DNA from: UBA11612 sp964475755
GTDB taxonomy: Bacteria; Pseudomonadota; Alphaproteobacteria; Rhodospirillales; Rhodospirillaceae
Assembly: GCA_964475755.1 (NCBI GenBank)
Contig: CAYYXR010000001.1
Span: forward strand, 124,001 to 188,000
DNA: 64,000 nucleotides
Reading direction: 5' to 3'
The notes below the pieces were generated by a model. That model was not told where the DNA came from, did not search any database, and saw only the letters and a list, made by a program, of their open reading frames with translations. A program made the position numbers and the translations under genes. Below are positions 6,898 through 16,163 of the stretch, piece after piece. Numbering within the stretch: position 1 is the stretch's first letter; each line of letters starts with the position of its first letter.

Positions 6898-9588
6898 CTA
6901 TGCGGCCAGGCCGCGCAGCACGTAGTGCAACACACCGCCGTTTTTGTAGTAGTCGAGTTCACCGGCGGTATCGATGCGGCAGAGCACCGTCACCTCTTCC
7001 GTTTTGCCATCGGCACGGTGAATGGTGACCTTCACATCGCCTTGCGGCTTGAGTTTATCGAGACCGGTGACATCAAACGTCTCGGTACCATCGAGATTCA
7101 GAGACTTGCGCGTGGCGCCGTCCTTGAACTGCAGCGGCAGCACGCCCATGCCGACGAGGTTGGAGCGATGGATGCGCTCGAAGCTTTCCACGATCACAGC
7201 TTTAACGCCGAGCAAATTGGTGCCCTTCGCCGCCCAGTCGCGGGACGAACCGGTGCCGTACTCCTTGCCGGCAACGACCACCAAAGGCGCGCCGTCCTTC
7301 TGATACTTCATGGCGGCATCATAGATGGCCATTTGTTCGCCTGAGGGCTGATGCTTGGTCACACCACCTTCGACGCCCGGCACCATTTCGTTCTTGATGC
7401 GGATGTTGGCGAACGTGCCGCGCATCATCACCTCGTGATTGCCGCGGCGCGAGCCATAGGAATTGAAGTCCTTCTGATCGACGCCGTTGGCGATGAGGTA
7501 TTTGCCTGCCGGGCTGTCCTTCTTGATGGAGCCGGCCGGTGAGATGTGGTCGGTGGTCACGGAATCGCCGAGGATGGCGAGCGGGCGCGCGCCCTTGATG
7601 TCCTGGACCGCCTCCGGCGTTTTGCCCATGCCTTCGAAGTAGGGCGGGTTGGCAACGTAAGTGGACTTCGCATCCCAGCTGTAGGTTTCCGACTTCTCGG
7701 CCTTCACCGCCTGCCACTCGGGCGGGCCTTTGAAGACGTCCGAATAACGCGTGGAGAACATTTCCTGTGTGAGGAATTTGGTGATGAAGTCGGCGACTTC
7801 TTTCGGGCTCGGCCAAATGTCCTTGAGGTGGACCGGCTTGCCGTCCTTGTCTTCGCCGATGGCATCCGTGGTGATGTCCTTGGCCATGGTGCCGAACAGC
7901 GCGTAGGCCACCACGAGCGGCGGCGAGGCGAGATAGTTCGCCTTGATGTGCGGACTGATGCGCCCTTCGAAGTTTCTATTCCCCGACAGCACGGCGGTGA
8001 CGACGAGATCGCCGGTCTCGATGGACTTGGCGATGTTGTCATCCAGCGGACCTGAGTTGCCGATACATGTGGTGCAACCGTAGCCCACCGTGTTGAAGCC
8101 GAGCGCATCGAGATCGGCCTGCAATCCCGCCTTGGTCAGATAATCGGTGACCACTTGCGAGCCCGGCGCGAGCGATGTCTTCACCCACGGCTTGCGCGTC
8201 AGGCCTTTCTCGCGCGCTTTGCGGGCCAGAAGTCCGGCGGCGAACAACACCGACGGATTGGAGGTGTTCGTGCACGACGTGATCGCAGCGATGGTCACAT
8301 CGCCGTCGGTGAGTTGGTCCTTCGCGCCGGGGCCTTTCAAATCGGCGACGGGCGCGGACACCGGTGAGGCGTGATTGAACGTGTCTTTGAGCGCCTTTTC
8401 GAATTCCTTCGAGGCTGCGGAAAGAGAGACACGATCCTGCGGGCGCTTCGGTCCGGCCAAGGACGGCTCGACCGAACCCAGATCCAATTCGAGCGTATCG
8501 GTGAACACGGGATCAGGCGCGTTCTCGTCGTGCCACATGCCTTGCGCTTTTGCGTAAGCTTCCACCAGCGCAACGCGGTCCGCATCGCGGCCGGTGAAAG
8601 TCAGATAGCGGCACACTTCCTTGTCGATGGGGAAGAAGCCGCAGGTCGCGCCATATTCAGGCGCCATGTTGGCGATGGTCGCGCGGTCGGTGAGCGAGAG
8701 ATCGGAAAGGCCGGGGCCGAAAAACTCGACGAACTTTCCGACCACGCCTTTCTTGCGCAGCATCTGCGTGACCGTGAGCACGAGGTCGGTGGCCGTCGTG
8801 CCTTCCTTCAGCTTACCGTTGAGCTTAAATCCGATCACTTCGGGAATGAGCATCGGGATCGGCTGGCCGAGCATGGCCGCTTCCGCTTCGATGCCGCCGA
8901 CGCCCCAACCAAGTACGGCGAGGCCGTTCACCATGGTGGTGTGACTATCCGTGCCCACAAGCGTGTCCGGATAAGCGACGGTTTTGCCGCCTTCCTCGGC
9001 GGTCCAAACCACTTGGGCGAGATACTCGACGTTGACCTGGTGACAAATGCCCGTGCCCGGCGGCACAACGCGGAAGTTGTCAAAACCCATCTGACCCCAG
9101 CGCAGGAACTGATAGCGCTCACCATTACGTTCAAATTCGAGATCGATGTTTTGAGATAGGGCCGTGGAGGACGCATACGCATCGACCATCACCGAGTGAT
9201 CGATCACAAGATCGACCGGCGAAAGCGGATTGATCTTCTGCGGATCGCCGCCAAGCGATTTGATCGCCTCGCGCATCGCCGCCAAATCGACAACCGCCGG
9301 CACACCGGTGAAGTCCTGCATCAATACGCGCGCAGGGCGATACGCGATTTCGCTGTCAGACTTCTTCGCCTTCAACCAACCGACCATCGCTTTCAAATCA
9401 TCAACCGTCACCGAGCTTCCGTCTTCGTAACGCAGAAGATTCTCCAGCAAGACTTTCAGTGAAAACGGCAGGCGCGAAATATCGCCCAAGGTCTTCGCCG
9501 CTTCGGGCAGGCTGAAGTAATCGTAGCTCTTGCCGCCGACATCGAGGGTGCGGCGCAGCTTGAGGGAATCGTGACCAGCAACGGGCAT
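6898..9588 (-). CDS. acnA: Aconitate hydratase A
   Basis: Interconverts citrate and isocitrate in the TCA cycle using a [4Fe-4S] cluster. The 896 residues match AcnA/IRP-type aconitase. The cluster cysteines are in ITSCTNTSNPSV and GYGCTTCIGNSG. The substrate-loop motifs SDSHTTM and GSRRGNHEVMMRGTFANIR are present, as is the swivelling C-terminal domain with EYGTGSSRDWAAKG. I start at the ATG at 9588, preceded by GGAGCC. The frame is open to 10023, but the extra 145 residues look non-coding and match no aconitase N-terminus. The gene is followed after 9 bp by a TPR/GT-B gene. Confidence 0.96.
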   Translation of the reverse strand: MPVAGHDSLKLRRTLDVGGKSYDYFSLPEAAKTLGDISRLPFSLKVLLENLLRYEDGSSVTVDDLKAMVGWLKAKKSDSEIAYRPARVLMQDFTGVPAVVDLAAMREAIKSLGGDPQKINPLSPVDLVIDHSVMVDAYASSTALSQNIDLEFERNGERYQFLRWGQMGFDNFRVVPPGTGICHQVNVEYLAQVVWTAEEGGKTVAYPDTLVGTDSHTTMVNGLAVLGWGVGGIEAEAAMLGQPIPMLIPEVIGFKLNGKLKEGTTATDLVLTVTQMLRKKGVVGKFVEFFGPGLSDLSLTDRATIANMAPEYGATCGFFPIDKEVCRYLTFTGRDADRVALVEAYAKAQGMWHDENAPDPVFTDTLELDLGSVEPSLAGPKRPQDRVSLSAASKEFEKALKDTFNHASPVSAPVADLKGPGAKDQLTDGDVTIAAITSCTNTSNPSVLFAAGLLARKAREKGLTRKPWVKTSLAPGSQVVTDYLTKAGLQADLDALGFNTVGYGCTTCIGNSGPLDDNIAKSIETGDLVVTAVLSGNRNFEGRISPHIKANYLASPPLVVAYALFGTMAKDITTDAIGEDKDGKPVHLKDIWPSPKEVADFITKFLTQEMFSTRYSDVFKGPPEWQAVKAEKSETYSWDAKSTYVANPPYFEGMGKTPEAVQDIKGARPLAILGDSVTTDHISPAGSIKKDSPAGKYLIANGVDQKDFNSYGSRRGNHEVMMRGTFANIRIKNEMVPGVEGGVTKHQPSGEQMAIYDAAMKYQKDGAPLVVVAGKEYGTGSSRDWAAKGTNLLGVKAVIVESFERIHRSNLVGMGVLPLQFKDGATRKSLNLDGTETFDVTGLDKLKPQGDVKVTIHRADGKTEEVTVLCRIDTAGELDYYKNGGVLHYVLRGLAA

Positions 9589-10158
9589 GGGAAAGGCTCC
9601 TTCGCGGGAACGCGTTTTGAATTTGGCGGAAATGTCCGGCCAAGCGGAGGAGAGGATGGCGGCAACACGGCGCTGACCGGCCTGTTTCCGGCGGTTGACC
9701 GGTACCTTGAATATGTCGTCCCCAGCATGACCGGTTGTATCCCGGTTTCGGTTCGAATAATCCACATCCCGGGGCCAAAGTCCAGAGCCCGAAATTGCCG
9801 TGGTCCGGCGCAACCTATTGTCGGAAAAGAGAAATCCAGGGCGGATTTCAGCCCAAAAAGTCGCCACATTTGGGGTGTGTAGTCGGACCCATGGACAGAG
9901 CCGAAACGTCCGCCTTCCCCTAGGCCCGTCAGGCTCGGTTCTGATCCTCGAGACTGGTTCCCCTACCTGTCTCGAACCAAATAGCCCCAATTCGCGGTCG
10001 GCGCAGCATCCCTTCTCCCCCAAACCCCTAAAGCGCCGACCGCACTTTTTTTGTCTGCTACGCGGGCCCTTTTTTATCTGTCCGCTTCGCGGACCTCTTT
10101 TTCTCTTTGTCCGCTTCGCGGACTGGCGGCTTTGAAAAGCTCTGCTATGGTCCGGCGC
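9589..10158. other. Intergenic region between acnA and ccmA (570 bp)
   Basis: This stretch separates the divergent acnA (minus) and ccmA (plus) genes. The first ~300 bp should hold the acnA promoter and leader. The last 110 bp hold three tandem hairpin units, listed separately. I saw no gene here: the long open frame continuing from acnA lacks aconitase features and is best read as high-G+C open space. Confidence 0.6.
10053..10123. repeat. Three tandem 15-bp hairpin units with T-rich spacers
   Basis: GTCCGCTTCGCGGAC occurs identically at 10080-10094 and 10109-10123. A diverged copy, GTCTGCTACGCGGGC, lies at 10053-10067. Each unit is a self-complementary stem with a short loop. The first two are followed by T-rich tracts (CCCTTTTTTAT and CTCTTTTTCTC) and the period is 27-29 bp. 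They resemble a stack of intrinsic terminators pointing toward ccmA, ending 35 bp before its start. Whether they terminate, attenuate or are a mobile repeat family is unknown. Confidence 0.75.
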
Positions 10159-10833
10159 ATGTTCAAGGACCGCGCAAAACCCGAACCCTTTTCCGGCAAA
10201 GACTTAGGCTGCCGCCGCGGCGGACGGCTGGTTTTCGCGGGGTTGAATTTTAGGTTGGACCCGGGCGGCGCCTTGGTGCTACGGGGCGCCAACGGCAGCG
10301 GCAAAACAACGCTTCTTCGCCTTATGGCCGGCCTTTCGCAGCCCACAGCGGGAAAACTGGCTTGGGGCGACAGCGATGTCGAAGATGCGGAACTTCACGC
10401 AACGCGCCTGCGCTACGTCAGTCACCTCGATGCCATTAAGCCTGCCCAGACTGTTGCCGAGAACCTCGCCTTTTGGCGCGCATTGTGGCGGCGGGATGCG
10501 GACAATAATTCGGTCGGCGGCGCGTTGACCGCCATGGGGCTCTCGCATTTAGCCGATTATCCCGCCCGCCATTTGTCTGCGGGGCAACGTCATCGCCTGG
10601 CCTTGGCACGGGTTGTTGCTGCCCCTGCGCCCCTTTGGCTTCTTGACGAGCCGGGCAACGCCCTTGACGAGCAAAGCCTGAACGCGTTGTCACAGATCAT
10701 CAGCGACCATCGCGCAAATGGCGGCATGGTTGTGGTGGCCAGTCACGGCGCCGCATTTGTCAGCGATGCGCAAGTGCTGGATCTTGGAAAATTCGCAGTC
10801 GCTCATCCGACCCATTGGAGTGACGAGCTGTGA
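10159..10833 (+). CDS. ccmA: Heme exporter ATP-binding protein CcmA
   Basis: ABC ATPase of the CcmABCD complex, which releases holo-CcmE during cytochrome c maturation. The 224 residues hold Walker A (GANGSGKTT), a Q-loop-region strand (LRYVSHLDAI), the signature LSAGQRHRLALAR, Walker B (LWLLDEPGNALD) and an H-loop His in VVASHG. The ATG at 10159 is used; an in-frame ATG at 10147 is possible, and no clear Shine-Dalgarno decides between them. The gene overlaps ccmB by 4 bp and starts the ccm operon. Confidence 0.93.
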   Translation: MFKDRAKPEPFSGKDLGCRRGGRLVFAGLNFRLDPGGALVLRGANGSGKTTLLRLMAGLSQPTAGKLAWGDSDVEDAELHATRLRYVSHLDAIKPAQTVAENLAFWRALWRRDADNNSVGGALTAMGLSHLADYPARHLSAGQRHRLALARVVAAPAPLWLLDEPGNALDEQSLNALSQIISDHRANGGMVVVASHGAAFVSDAQVLDLGKFAVAHPTHWSDEL

Positions 10834-11495
10834 TGGGATTTTTCACTCTTGTCGGGCGCGACCTGCGGCTTGCTGTTCGCCAAAGCGGAGACAGCCTGAC
10901 GGTTATTGCATTCTTTGCCATCGCAACGGTGTTGTTTCCCTTCGGCGTCGGTCCGGAGGCTGCAGTGCTGGCCCGCATCTCCGCCGGGGTGGTCTGGGTG
11001 ACCGCGCTTCTGGCCGCGCTTTTGTCGCTGGACCGGATTTTCGCCATCGATTTCGAAGACGGGACCCTTGATCAGTTGGTTCTGTCCGGACAGCCTCTTG
11101 CGGTCGTTTATCTCGCAAAGGTGGCCGCCCACTGGCTAACCACTGGCGTGCCCCTGATTCTTCTTTCGCCGATCCTGGCCGTCACACTGCAGATGCCGGC
11201 GGAAGGGTACGGGCCGCTGATGGCGGCGCTGGCGCTGGGGACGCCCACCGTCAGTCTGATCGGGGCGGTGGGCGCAGCACTGGTGCTGGGCACCCGGCGC
11301 GGCGGCGTGCTGCTCTCGCTTCTCATCCTGCCTCTATATATTCCGGTGCTGATCTTCGGCACCGGTGCAGTGGAGGCCGCCATTATCGGCCGGTCCCCGA
11401 CCCCGATGCTGACCATCCTGTCGGGCTTGGCTGTGCTGGCCCTGTCCTTGAGCCCATGGGCGGCGAGCGCTGCTCTGCGCCAAGCGGTGGAATAG
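10830..11495 (+). CDS. ccmB: Heme exporter membrane protein CcmB
   Basis: Integral-membrane subunit of the CcmABCD ABC complex in the cytoplasmic membrane. The 221 residues have about six hydrophobic segments and the CcmB-type N-terminus (FFTLVGRDLRLAVRQSGDSL) followed by FPFGVGPE. Translation can start at GTG 10830 or ATG 10833; both are coupled to the ccmA stop. The next gene, ccmC, lies 226 bp downstream, an unusually large gap within this operon. Confidence 0.92.
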   Translation: MMGFFTLVGRDLRLAVRQSGDSLTVIAFFAIATVLFPFGVGPEAAVLARISAGVVWVTALLAALLSLDRIFAIDFEDGTLDQLVLSGQPLAVVYLAKVAAHWLTTGVPLILLSPILAVTLQMPAEGYGPLMAALALGTPTVSLIGAVGAALVLGTRRGGVLLSLLILPLYIPVLIFGTGAVEAAIIGRSPTPMLTILSGLAVLALSLSPWAASAALRQAVE

Positions 11496-11721
11496 AGATT
11501 TTAGCAACTTAGACCTATATCCTCAGGTGATATTTTACCTGAACTCGATGCCGGAAATGGTTGCCGTGGCGGCTGTAACAAGGTTATCCACCGTTACCAT
11601 TCGGTTAGTCGGAATTTGCTGCGGAAAGCCTTATGTATACGTCCCTGAAAACGCCGGTCATTTAGGTATGGCGGCAGTGAAGTTCGCGCGATAAACCTTC
11701 GGTTCCATTACGAAAATAGTC

Positions 11722-12453
11722 ATGCACAGATTTGCCAATCCGACCCAGTTCATGCGCATCGCCAACGCCATCTTTCCGTGGGCGGCTGGTGTGTGCGCGC
11801 TGCTTTTCCTGGTCGGGCTGCCCATTGCTCTGTTCACCTCGCCGCCGGACTACCAACAAGGCGATACGGTTCGCATTCTGTACATCCATGTACCATCGGC
11901 CTGGAACGCGATGATGGTGTATGGGGTCATGGCAACCAGCAGCGCCGCATTTCTGATTTGGCGCCATCCCATGGCCAACTTGGTCGCGAAAGCGTCCGCA
12001 CCCATGGGGGCAGCTTTCACCGCGCTCGCGCTTTTGACCGGCATGCTTTGGGGCGAGCCCATGTGGGGCACGTTCTGGGCTTGGGACGCGCGCCTGACCT
12101 CGACCCTGATTTTGTTTTTTGTCTATCTCGGCTACATGGCCCTCGGCGATGCATTCGAAGACCCCGAGCGCGGCGACAAAGCCGCCGCGATTTTGGCGAT
12201 TGTCGGTTCGGTGAATCTTCCGATTATCCACTTCTCGGTGGAATGGTGGAACACACTGCACCAGCCTTCGATCGTTTCCACCAGCGGCATTTCCATGACA
12301 GGCGAGATGCTATTACCCCTGTTCCTGATGCTCGGTGCGTTCACCACCTATTACCTAGCCGTTCTCATCCTGCGCCTGCGCAGCGAACTTTTGAACGCGA
12401 AGATCCGCAACGCGCGCATCAGTTATGCCGCCGTCGGCCAACCGGCAGAGTAG
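11722..12453 (+). CDS. ccmC: Heme transporter/chaperone CcmC
   Basis: A six-TM membrane protein that delivers heme to CcmE. The 243 residues contain the tryptophan-rich WWD-type motif WGTFWAWDARLTS, which faces the periplasm, with conserved His residues in loops on both sides (YIHVPSAW, HQPSIV). The first ATG (11722) is used; a second in-frame ATG at 11752 is possible, and neither has a strong Shine-Dalgarno. The 226 bp upstream hold no gene but include a 6-bp inverted repeat (TCAGGT/ACCTGA, near 11523-11542), so a separate promoter for ccmCDEFGHI may sit there. Confidence 0.95.
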   Translation: MHRFANPTQFMRIANAIFPWAAGVCALLFLVGLPIALFTSPPDYQQGDTVRILYIHVPSAWNAMMVYGVMATSSAAFLIWRHPMANLVAKASAPMGAAFTALALLTGMLWGEPMWGTFWAWDARLTSTLILFFVYLGYMALGDAFEDPERGDKAAAILAIVGSVNLPIIHFSVEWWNTLHQPSIVSTSGISMTGEMLLPLFLMLGAFTTYYLAVLILRLRSELLNAKIRNARISYAAVGQPAE

Positions 12454-12462
12454 GGATTGGGC

Positions 12463-12642
12463 ATGGCACAGTTTTTTAGCATGGGCGGATATGCACAGTG
12501 GGTTTGGCCCGCCTATGGGCTCGCAACGGCTGTGCTGCTCGGCATTCTTTTGTTCAGCCTGCGCACGCTCAAAGCACGTCAGAAGGAATTCGACGGGCTT
12601 AAATCGGCGCGACGCGGCGGCGCGGAGGGCAGATCGCAATGA
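12463..12642 (+). CDS. ccmD: Heme exporter protein CcmD
   Basis: Small single-TM subunit that stabilises CcmABC and helps release holo-CcmE. The 59 residues from the ATG include the CcmD signature MGGYAQWVWPAYG, one hydrophobic helix (TAVLLGILLFSL) and a basic cytosolic tail. A TTG six bases upstream (12457) is also in frame. The stop overlaps the ccmE start as ATGA. Confidence 0.9.
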   Translation: MAQFFSMGGYAQWVWPAYGLATAVLLGILLFSLRTLKARQKEFDGLKSARRGGAEGRSQ

Positions 12643-13103
12643 CACGTAAACGGCGTCGCTTGTATTTCGTGATGCTTGGACTGTTGGGCCTGGGCGCCGG
12701 CGCGGCCTTGGTGCTGACGGCCCTGCGCGACGATATCGTTTTCTTCTTCAGCCCGACGGAAATCGTTGAACGCGCGCCGGATCCATCGCAGCGTATACGT
12801 ATTGGAGGACTGGTCGAAGCGGGCAGTGTGGAGCATCAAGGCGAAACGGTTCTCTTCGCTGTTACCGACACCGCGCATTCGCTGAAGGTGACGTACACGG
12901 GATTATTGCCCGACCTTTTCCGCGAAGGGCAGGGCGTGGTGGCCGAAGGCCATGTGAATGCCGACGGCGTTTTTGTCGCGTCCAACGTTTTGGCCAAACA
13001 CGACGAGAACTACATGCCGCGTGAGGTGGCCGACGCGCTAAAAGCCAGCGGCCAATGGAAAGAGGGCGAGCCTTTGCCGCCCGCCGCCGTACAAAACTAC
13101 TGA
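12639..13103 (+). CDS. ccmE: Cytochrome c-type biogenesis heme chaperone CcmE
   Basis: Periplasmic heme chaperone anchored by one N-terminal TM helix; it binds heme covalently and passes it to CcmF. The 154 residues have a basic start (MTRKRRRLYF), an anchor at about residues 8-28, an OB-fold beta-barrel, and the heme-attachment motif LAKHDENYMP with the reactive His. Translation is coupled to ccmD by a 4-bp overlap. Confidence 0.96.
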   Translation: MTRKRRRLYFVMLGLLGLGAGAALVLTALRDDIVFFFSPTEIVERAPDPSQRIRIGGLVEAGSVEHQGETVLFAVTDTAHSLKVTYTGLLPDLFREGQGVVAEGHVNADGVFVASNVLAKHDENYMPREVADALKASGQWKEGEPLPPAAVQNY

Positions 13104-13122
13104 TCCTTCTAGAGGCGCATTC

Positions 13123-15108
13123 ATGTTCATTGAACTCGGCCATTTTGCCCTAGCGCTCGCGATGGCTGTGGCCTTTGTGCAGTCGACCGTGCCCTTGATC
13201 GGGGCTGCGAAAAACAATGCCGCATGGATGGCGGTTTCCCGCCCCGCGGCCGTCGCGCAATTCGCCCTCGTGCTGTTTGCGTTCGCGTCGCTGGTCCACT
13301 CTTTTGTGGTCTCGGACTTCTCCGTGGTGGGCGTGTATCAGAACTCGCACACCCAACAGCCGCTCATCTACAAGATCAGCGGCGTGTGGGGAAACCACGA
13401 GGGCTCCCTTGTCCTTTGGGTGAGTATTCTTGGCCTGTTCGGCACGGGCGTTGCCGTGTTCGGCCGCAACTTGCCGCCCGCGCTACGTGCGCGCACCCTT
13501 TCCGTTCAGGGCATGATCAGCTTCGGTTTCATCGCCTTTATTCTTTTCACTTCAAACCCGTTCCTGCGTTTGAGCCCTGTACCGGCCGAGGGCGCCGGTT
13601 TGAATCCGATCCTTCAAGACCCCGGCATGGCGATCCATCCGCCCATGCTCTACACGGGGTATGTCGGCTTCTCGATGGCGTTTTCGTTCGCCATCGCCGC
13701 GCTGATCGAAGGACGCGTGGACGCGGCCTGGGCGCGGTGGGTGCGGCCTTGGACATTGCTGGCCTGGATGTTCCTGACCTTCGGGATCGGCTTGGGAAGC
13801 TGGTGGGCCTACTACACCCTCGGCTGGGGCGGCTGGTGGTTTTGGGACCCGGTGGAAAACGCCTCGTTCATTCCCTGGCTAACGGGCACCGCCCTGCTTC
13901 ATTCCGCAATTGTGGTTGAGAAACGCGAAGCCCTGAAAAGCTGGACGATCCTTTTGGCCATCGTCACGTTTTCGCTTTCGTTGCTGGGAACGTTTTTAGT
14001 GCGTTCGGGCGTTTTGACTTCTGTACATGCGTTCGCCTCCGACCCGACGCGCGGTGTTTTCATTCTCGGTCTTCTCGCGGTCGCAATTGGCGGCGCCTTC
14101 ACCTTGTATGCAATCCGCGCCCCGCATCTCGATGGCGGCGGCGTATTCGCGCCCATCTCGCGTGAAGGTGGCTTGCTGATAAATAATCTCTTGCTGACCA
14201 CCGCTTCTGCAACCGTTCTTCTGGGCACGTTGTATCCCCTCATTACCGAAGTGCTGACGGGCGAGCGCATTTCGGTCGGCCCGCCTTATTTCAACGGCGT
14301 GTTCTTTCCCTTGATGATCCCGCTGGTGGCTTTGATGGGTGTTGGCCCGCTGCTGGCGTGGAAACGCGGTGATCTAATGGGCGCGTTGAGCCGGCTTAAA
14401 ATCGCCTTCGGTGCCGTGCTGCTGGCGATTGCCGTCACGCTCTTACTTTCAGGAGTCAGTCTGTCGCACATCGGCGGCGCGGCGGGCATCGGCATGGCCA
14501 TCTGGCTCGGCACATCGGCGCTTCTGGAGTGGACCGAGCGCGTTAAACCACGCCGCGCCGGCGCTTGGACGCGAACCAAGAACCTGCCGCGTTCCGCGCA
14601 TGGTTTGACTTTGGCCCATTTCGGCGTTGCGGTTCTGATCGCCGGCATCACCGTAGATACGGTGTGGAAAGACGAACGCATTCAGGCGATGAGCGCAGGT
14701 GATACCGTCGAGATGGCGGGGTACACCTTCACGTTTGAGGGCGTTGAGACCGTGCCCGGACCGAATTACGACGCCGAACGGGCAACGATTCTTCTTTCGA
14801 AAAACGGGCGCGACATCGCGGTGATGACTCCGGAGCGGCGTAGCTATGTGCATTCGCCGCAGACGACGACATTCACGAACATCTACACGACCTATTATTC
14901 GGATATTCAATTGGCTCTGGGCGAACGCCAGCCGGACGGACGATATGTGACGCGGTTCTATTACCAGCCATTCGTGCCGCTGCTGTGGTACGGCATTTTA
15001 CTCATGGTGCTCGGCGGCGTGGTTTCGCTGACCGACCGGCGCCATCGCATCGGCGCACCGCGACGGGCGCAGAATATGGGTGCGGCCATGCCCGCACCGG
15101 CGGAGTAA
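13123..15108 (+). CDS. ccmF: Heme lyase subunit CcmF
   Basis: Large multi-pass membrane protein of the CcmFGH heme lyase that attaches heme to apocytochrome c. The 661 residues include the WWD heme-binding motif (GWGGWWFWDPVENASF), conserved His residues (WGNHEGS, HPPMLY, VHAFASDP) and a C-terminal periplasmic domain before the last TM. The length is normal for the family. It lies 19 bp after ccmE and 3 bp before ccmG. Confidence 0.97.
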   Translation: MFIELGHFALALAMAVAFVQSTVPLIGAAKNNAAWMAVSRPAAVAQFALVLFAFASLVHSFVVSDFSVVGVYQNSHTQQPLIYKISGVWGNHEGSLVLWVSILGLFGTGVAVFGRNLPPALRARTLSVQGMISFGFIAFILFTSNPFLRLSPVPAEGAGLNPILQDPGMAIHPPMLYTGYVGFSMAFSFAIAALIEGRVDAAWARWVRPWTLLAWMFLTFGIGLGSWWAYYTLGWGGWWFWDPVENASFIPWLTGTALLHSAIVVEKREALKSWTILLAIVTFSLSLLGTFLVRSGVLTSVHAFASDPTRGVFILGLLAVAIGGAFTLYAIRAPHLDGGGVFAPISREGGLLINNLLLTTASATVLLGTLYPLITEVLTGERISVGPPYFNGVFFPLMIPLVALMGVGPLLAWKRGDLMGALSRLKIAFGAVLLAIAVTLLLSGVSLSHIGGAAGIGMAIWLGTSALLEWTERVKPRRAGAWTRTKNLPRSAHGLTLAHFGVAVLIAGITVDTVWKDERIQAMSAGDTVEMAGYTFTFEGVETVPGPNYDAERATILLSKNGRDIAVMTPERRSYVHSPQTTTFTNIYTTYYSDIQLALGERQPDGRYVTRFYYQPFVPLLWYGILLMVLGGVVSLTDRRHRIGAPRRAQNMGAAMPAPAE

Positions 15109-15111
15109 ACG

Positions 15112-15702
15112 ATGACCGAAGCCGATCAGCACGCCGGACATAGCGACCAAAAGCGCGCCAGCCGCTGGCCCTACATCATTCCGCTTGTGGTGATCCTGGC
15201 CCTGGGCGGCGTGTTCGGGAAACGTCTCATCGACATCAAGAGCGGAACGGACGTGAAGGTCATCCCGACGGTTCTGTTGGACACCCCCGTGCCGGAATTG
15301 AATCTGCCGCCGTTACCAGGCAGGGGCGAGGCGCTTACCACCGCCGACCTGAAGGGCGAGGTGACGCTGGTCAATATATGGGGGTCGTGGTGCGTGGGGT
15401 GCATCGTCGAACATCCTGTTTTGAATTCAATAGCCAAGGAGGGGATTGTTCCCATTCACGGCATTGCCTGGCGCGATGACCCACAAGACAGCTTGGACTG
15501 GCTGGCGCGCAACGGCGATCCGTATGCCAAAGTCGGGCAGGACCCGCGCAGCGAGGCGGCCATTGCGTTCGGAGTTACGGCCGCGCCGGAAACCTTCATC
15601 GTCGATGCGAACGGCGTTATCCGCTTCAAGCAAACCGGTGCCATCACGCCGGAGATTTGGCGCAACACCATGAAGCCGCTCATCGAAGAGCTGAAAAAAT
15701 GA
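15112..15702 (+). CDS. ccmG: Thiol:disulfide interchange protein CcmG/DsbE
   Basis: Membrane-anchored periplasmic thioredoxin that reduces the apocytochrome CXXCH cysteines. The 196 residues have an N-terminal anchor at about residues 20-37 and a thioredoxin fold with active site WCVGC. The GVTAAPETFIVD segment holds the cis-Pro loop and is typical of DsbE. The cysteine spacer (VG) differs from the common WCEPC/WCVPC, so the redox potential may differ. Its stop overlaps the ccmH ATG. Confidence 0.94.
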   Translation: MTEADQHAGHSDQKRASRWPYIIPLVVILALGGVFGKRLIDIKSGTDVKVIPTVLLDTPVPELNLPPLPGRGEALTTADLKGEVTLVNIWGSWCVGCIVEHPVLNSIAKEGIVPIHGIAWRDDPQDSLDWLARNGDPYAKVGQDPRSEAAIAFGVTAAPETFIVDANGVIRFKQTGAITPEIWRNTMKPLIEELKK

Positions 15703-16163
15703 GACATGCCCTGGCGCTGATTGCCGCGCTTATGTGCGCCGCGCCCGCGCTTGCGGTGGAGCCCAGCGAGATGCTGAATGACCCCGCGCTGGAAGCCCGC
15801 GCGCGCGAAATCAGCCAGCACATCCGTTGCGTCCAATGCCAGAACGAAACCATCGATGAATCCAATGCGCAAATCGCCCGGGACATGCGGGTGTTGATTC
15901 GCCAGCGCCTCCTTCACGGCGATACCAATGAAGAGATCATCGACTACATGGTCAGCCGCTATGGTGATTACGTTTTGCTGATGCCGCGCTTCCAGGCGAA
16001 CACGTTATTGTTGTGGTTTGGTCCGCTGATCGTTCTCCTGTTGGGCGCCGTGATTGTCGCCGGGCGCATGAGGGCTTCGTCAACGCGCGCGGGCCCCGCG
16101 CCGCTGACCGATGAAGAACGCGCGGAAATCGAGCGTTCGCTTTCAGGAGACTCTTCGAAATGA
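15699..16163 (+). CDS. ccmH: Cytochrome c maturation protein CcmH (CcmL-type)
   Basis: Thioreductant component of the CcmFGH lyase. It has 154 residues, a signal peptide (MRHALALIAALMCAAPALA), a three-helix periplasmic domain with the redox pair in RCVQCQNETIDES, one C-terminal TM helix (LLLWFGPLIVLLLGAVIVA) and a short cytosolic tail. The start is the ATG at 15699, coupled to ccmG by an ATGA overlap and giving a clean signal peptide. It overlaps ccmI by 4 bp. Confidence 0.95.
   Translation: MRHALALIAALMCAAPALAVEPSEMLNDPALEARAREISQHIRCVQCQNETIDESNAQIARDMRVLIRQRLLHGDTNEEIIDYMVSRYGDYVLLMPRFQANTLLLWFGPLIVLLLGAVIVAGRMRASSTRAGPAPLTDEERAEIERSLSGDSSK

Noticed and set aside
8371..9159. 262-codon open frame antisense to acnA
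   Set aside because: It is a shadow of a high-G+C coding strand; no recognisable motifs or start signal.
9589..10023. N-terminal extension of aconitase by 145 codons
   Set aside because: The extra residues do not resemble aconitase, and the ATG at 9588 has a Shine-Dalgarno and gives the standard N-terminus and length.
11584..11592. TTATCCACC, an 8/9 match to the DnaA box
   Set aside because: A single isolated site between ccmB and ccmC with no cluster around it; expected by chance in 64 kb.
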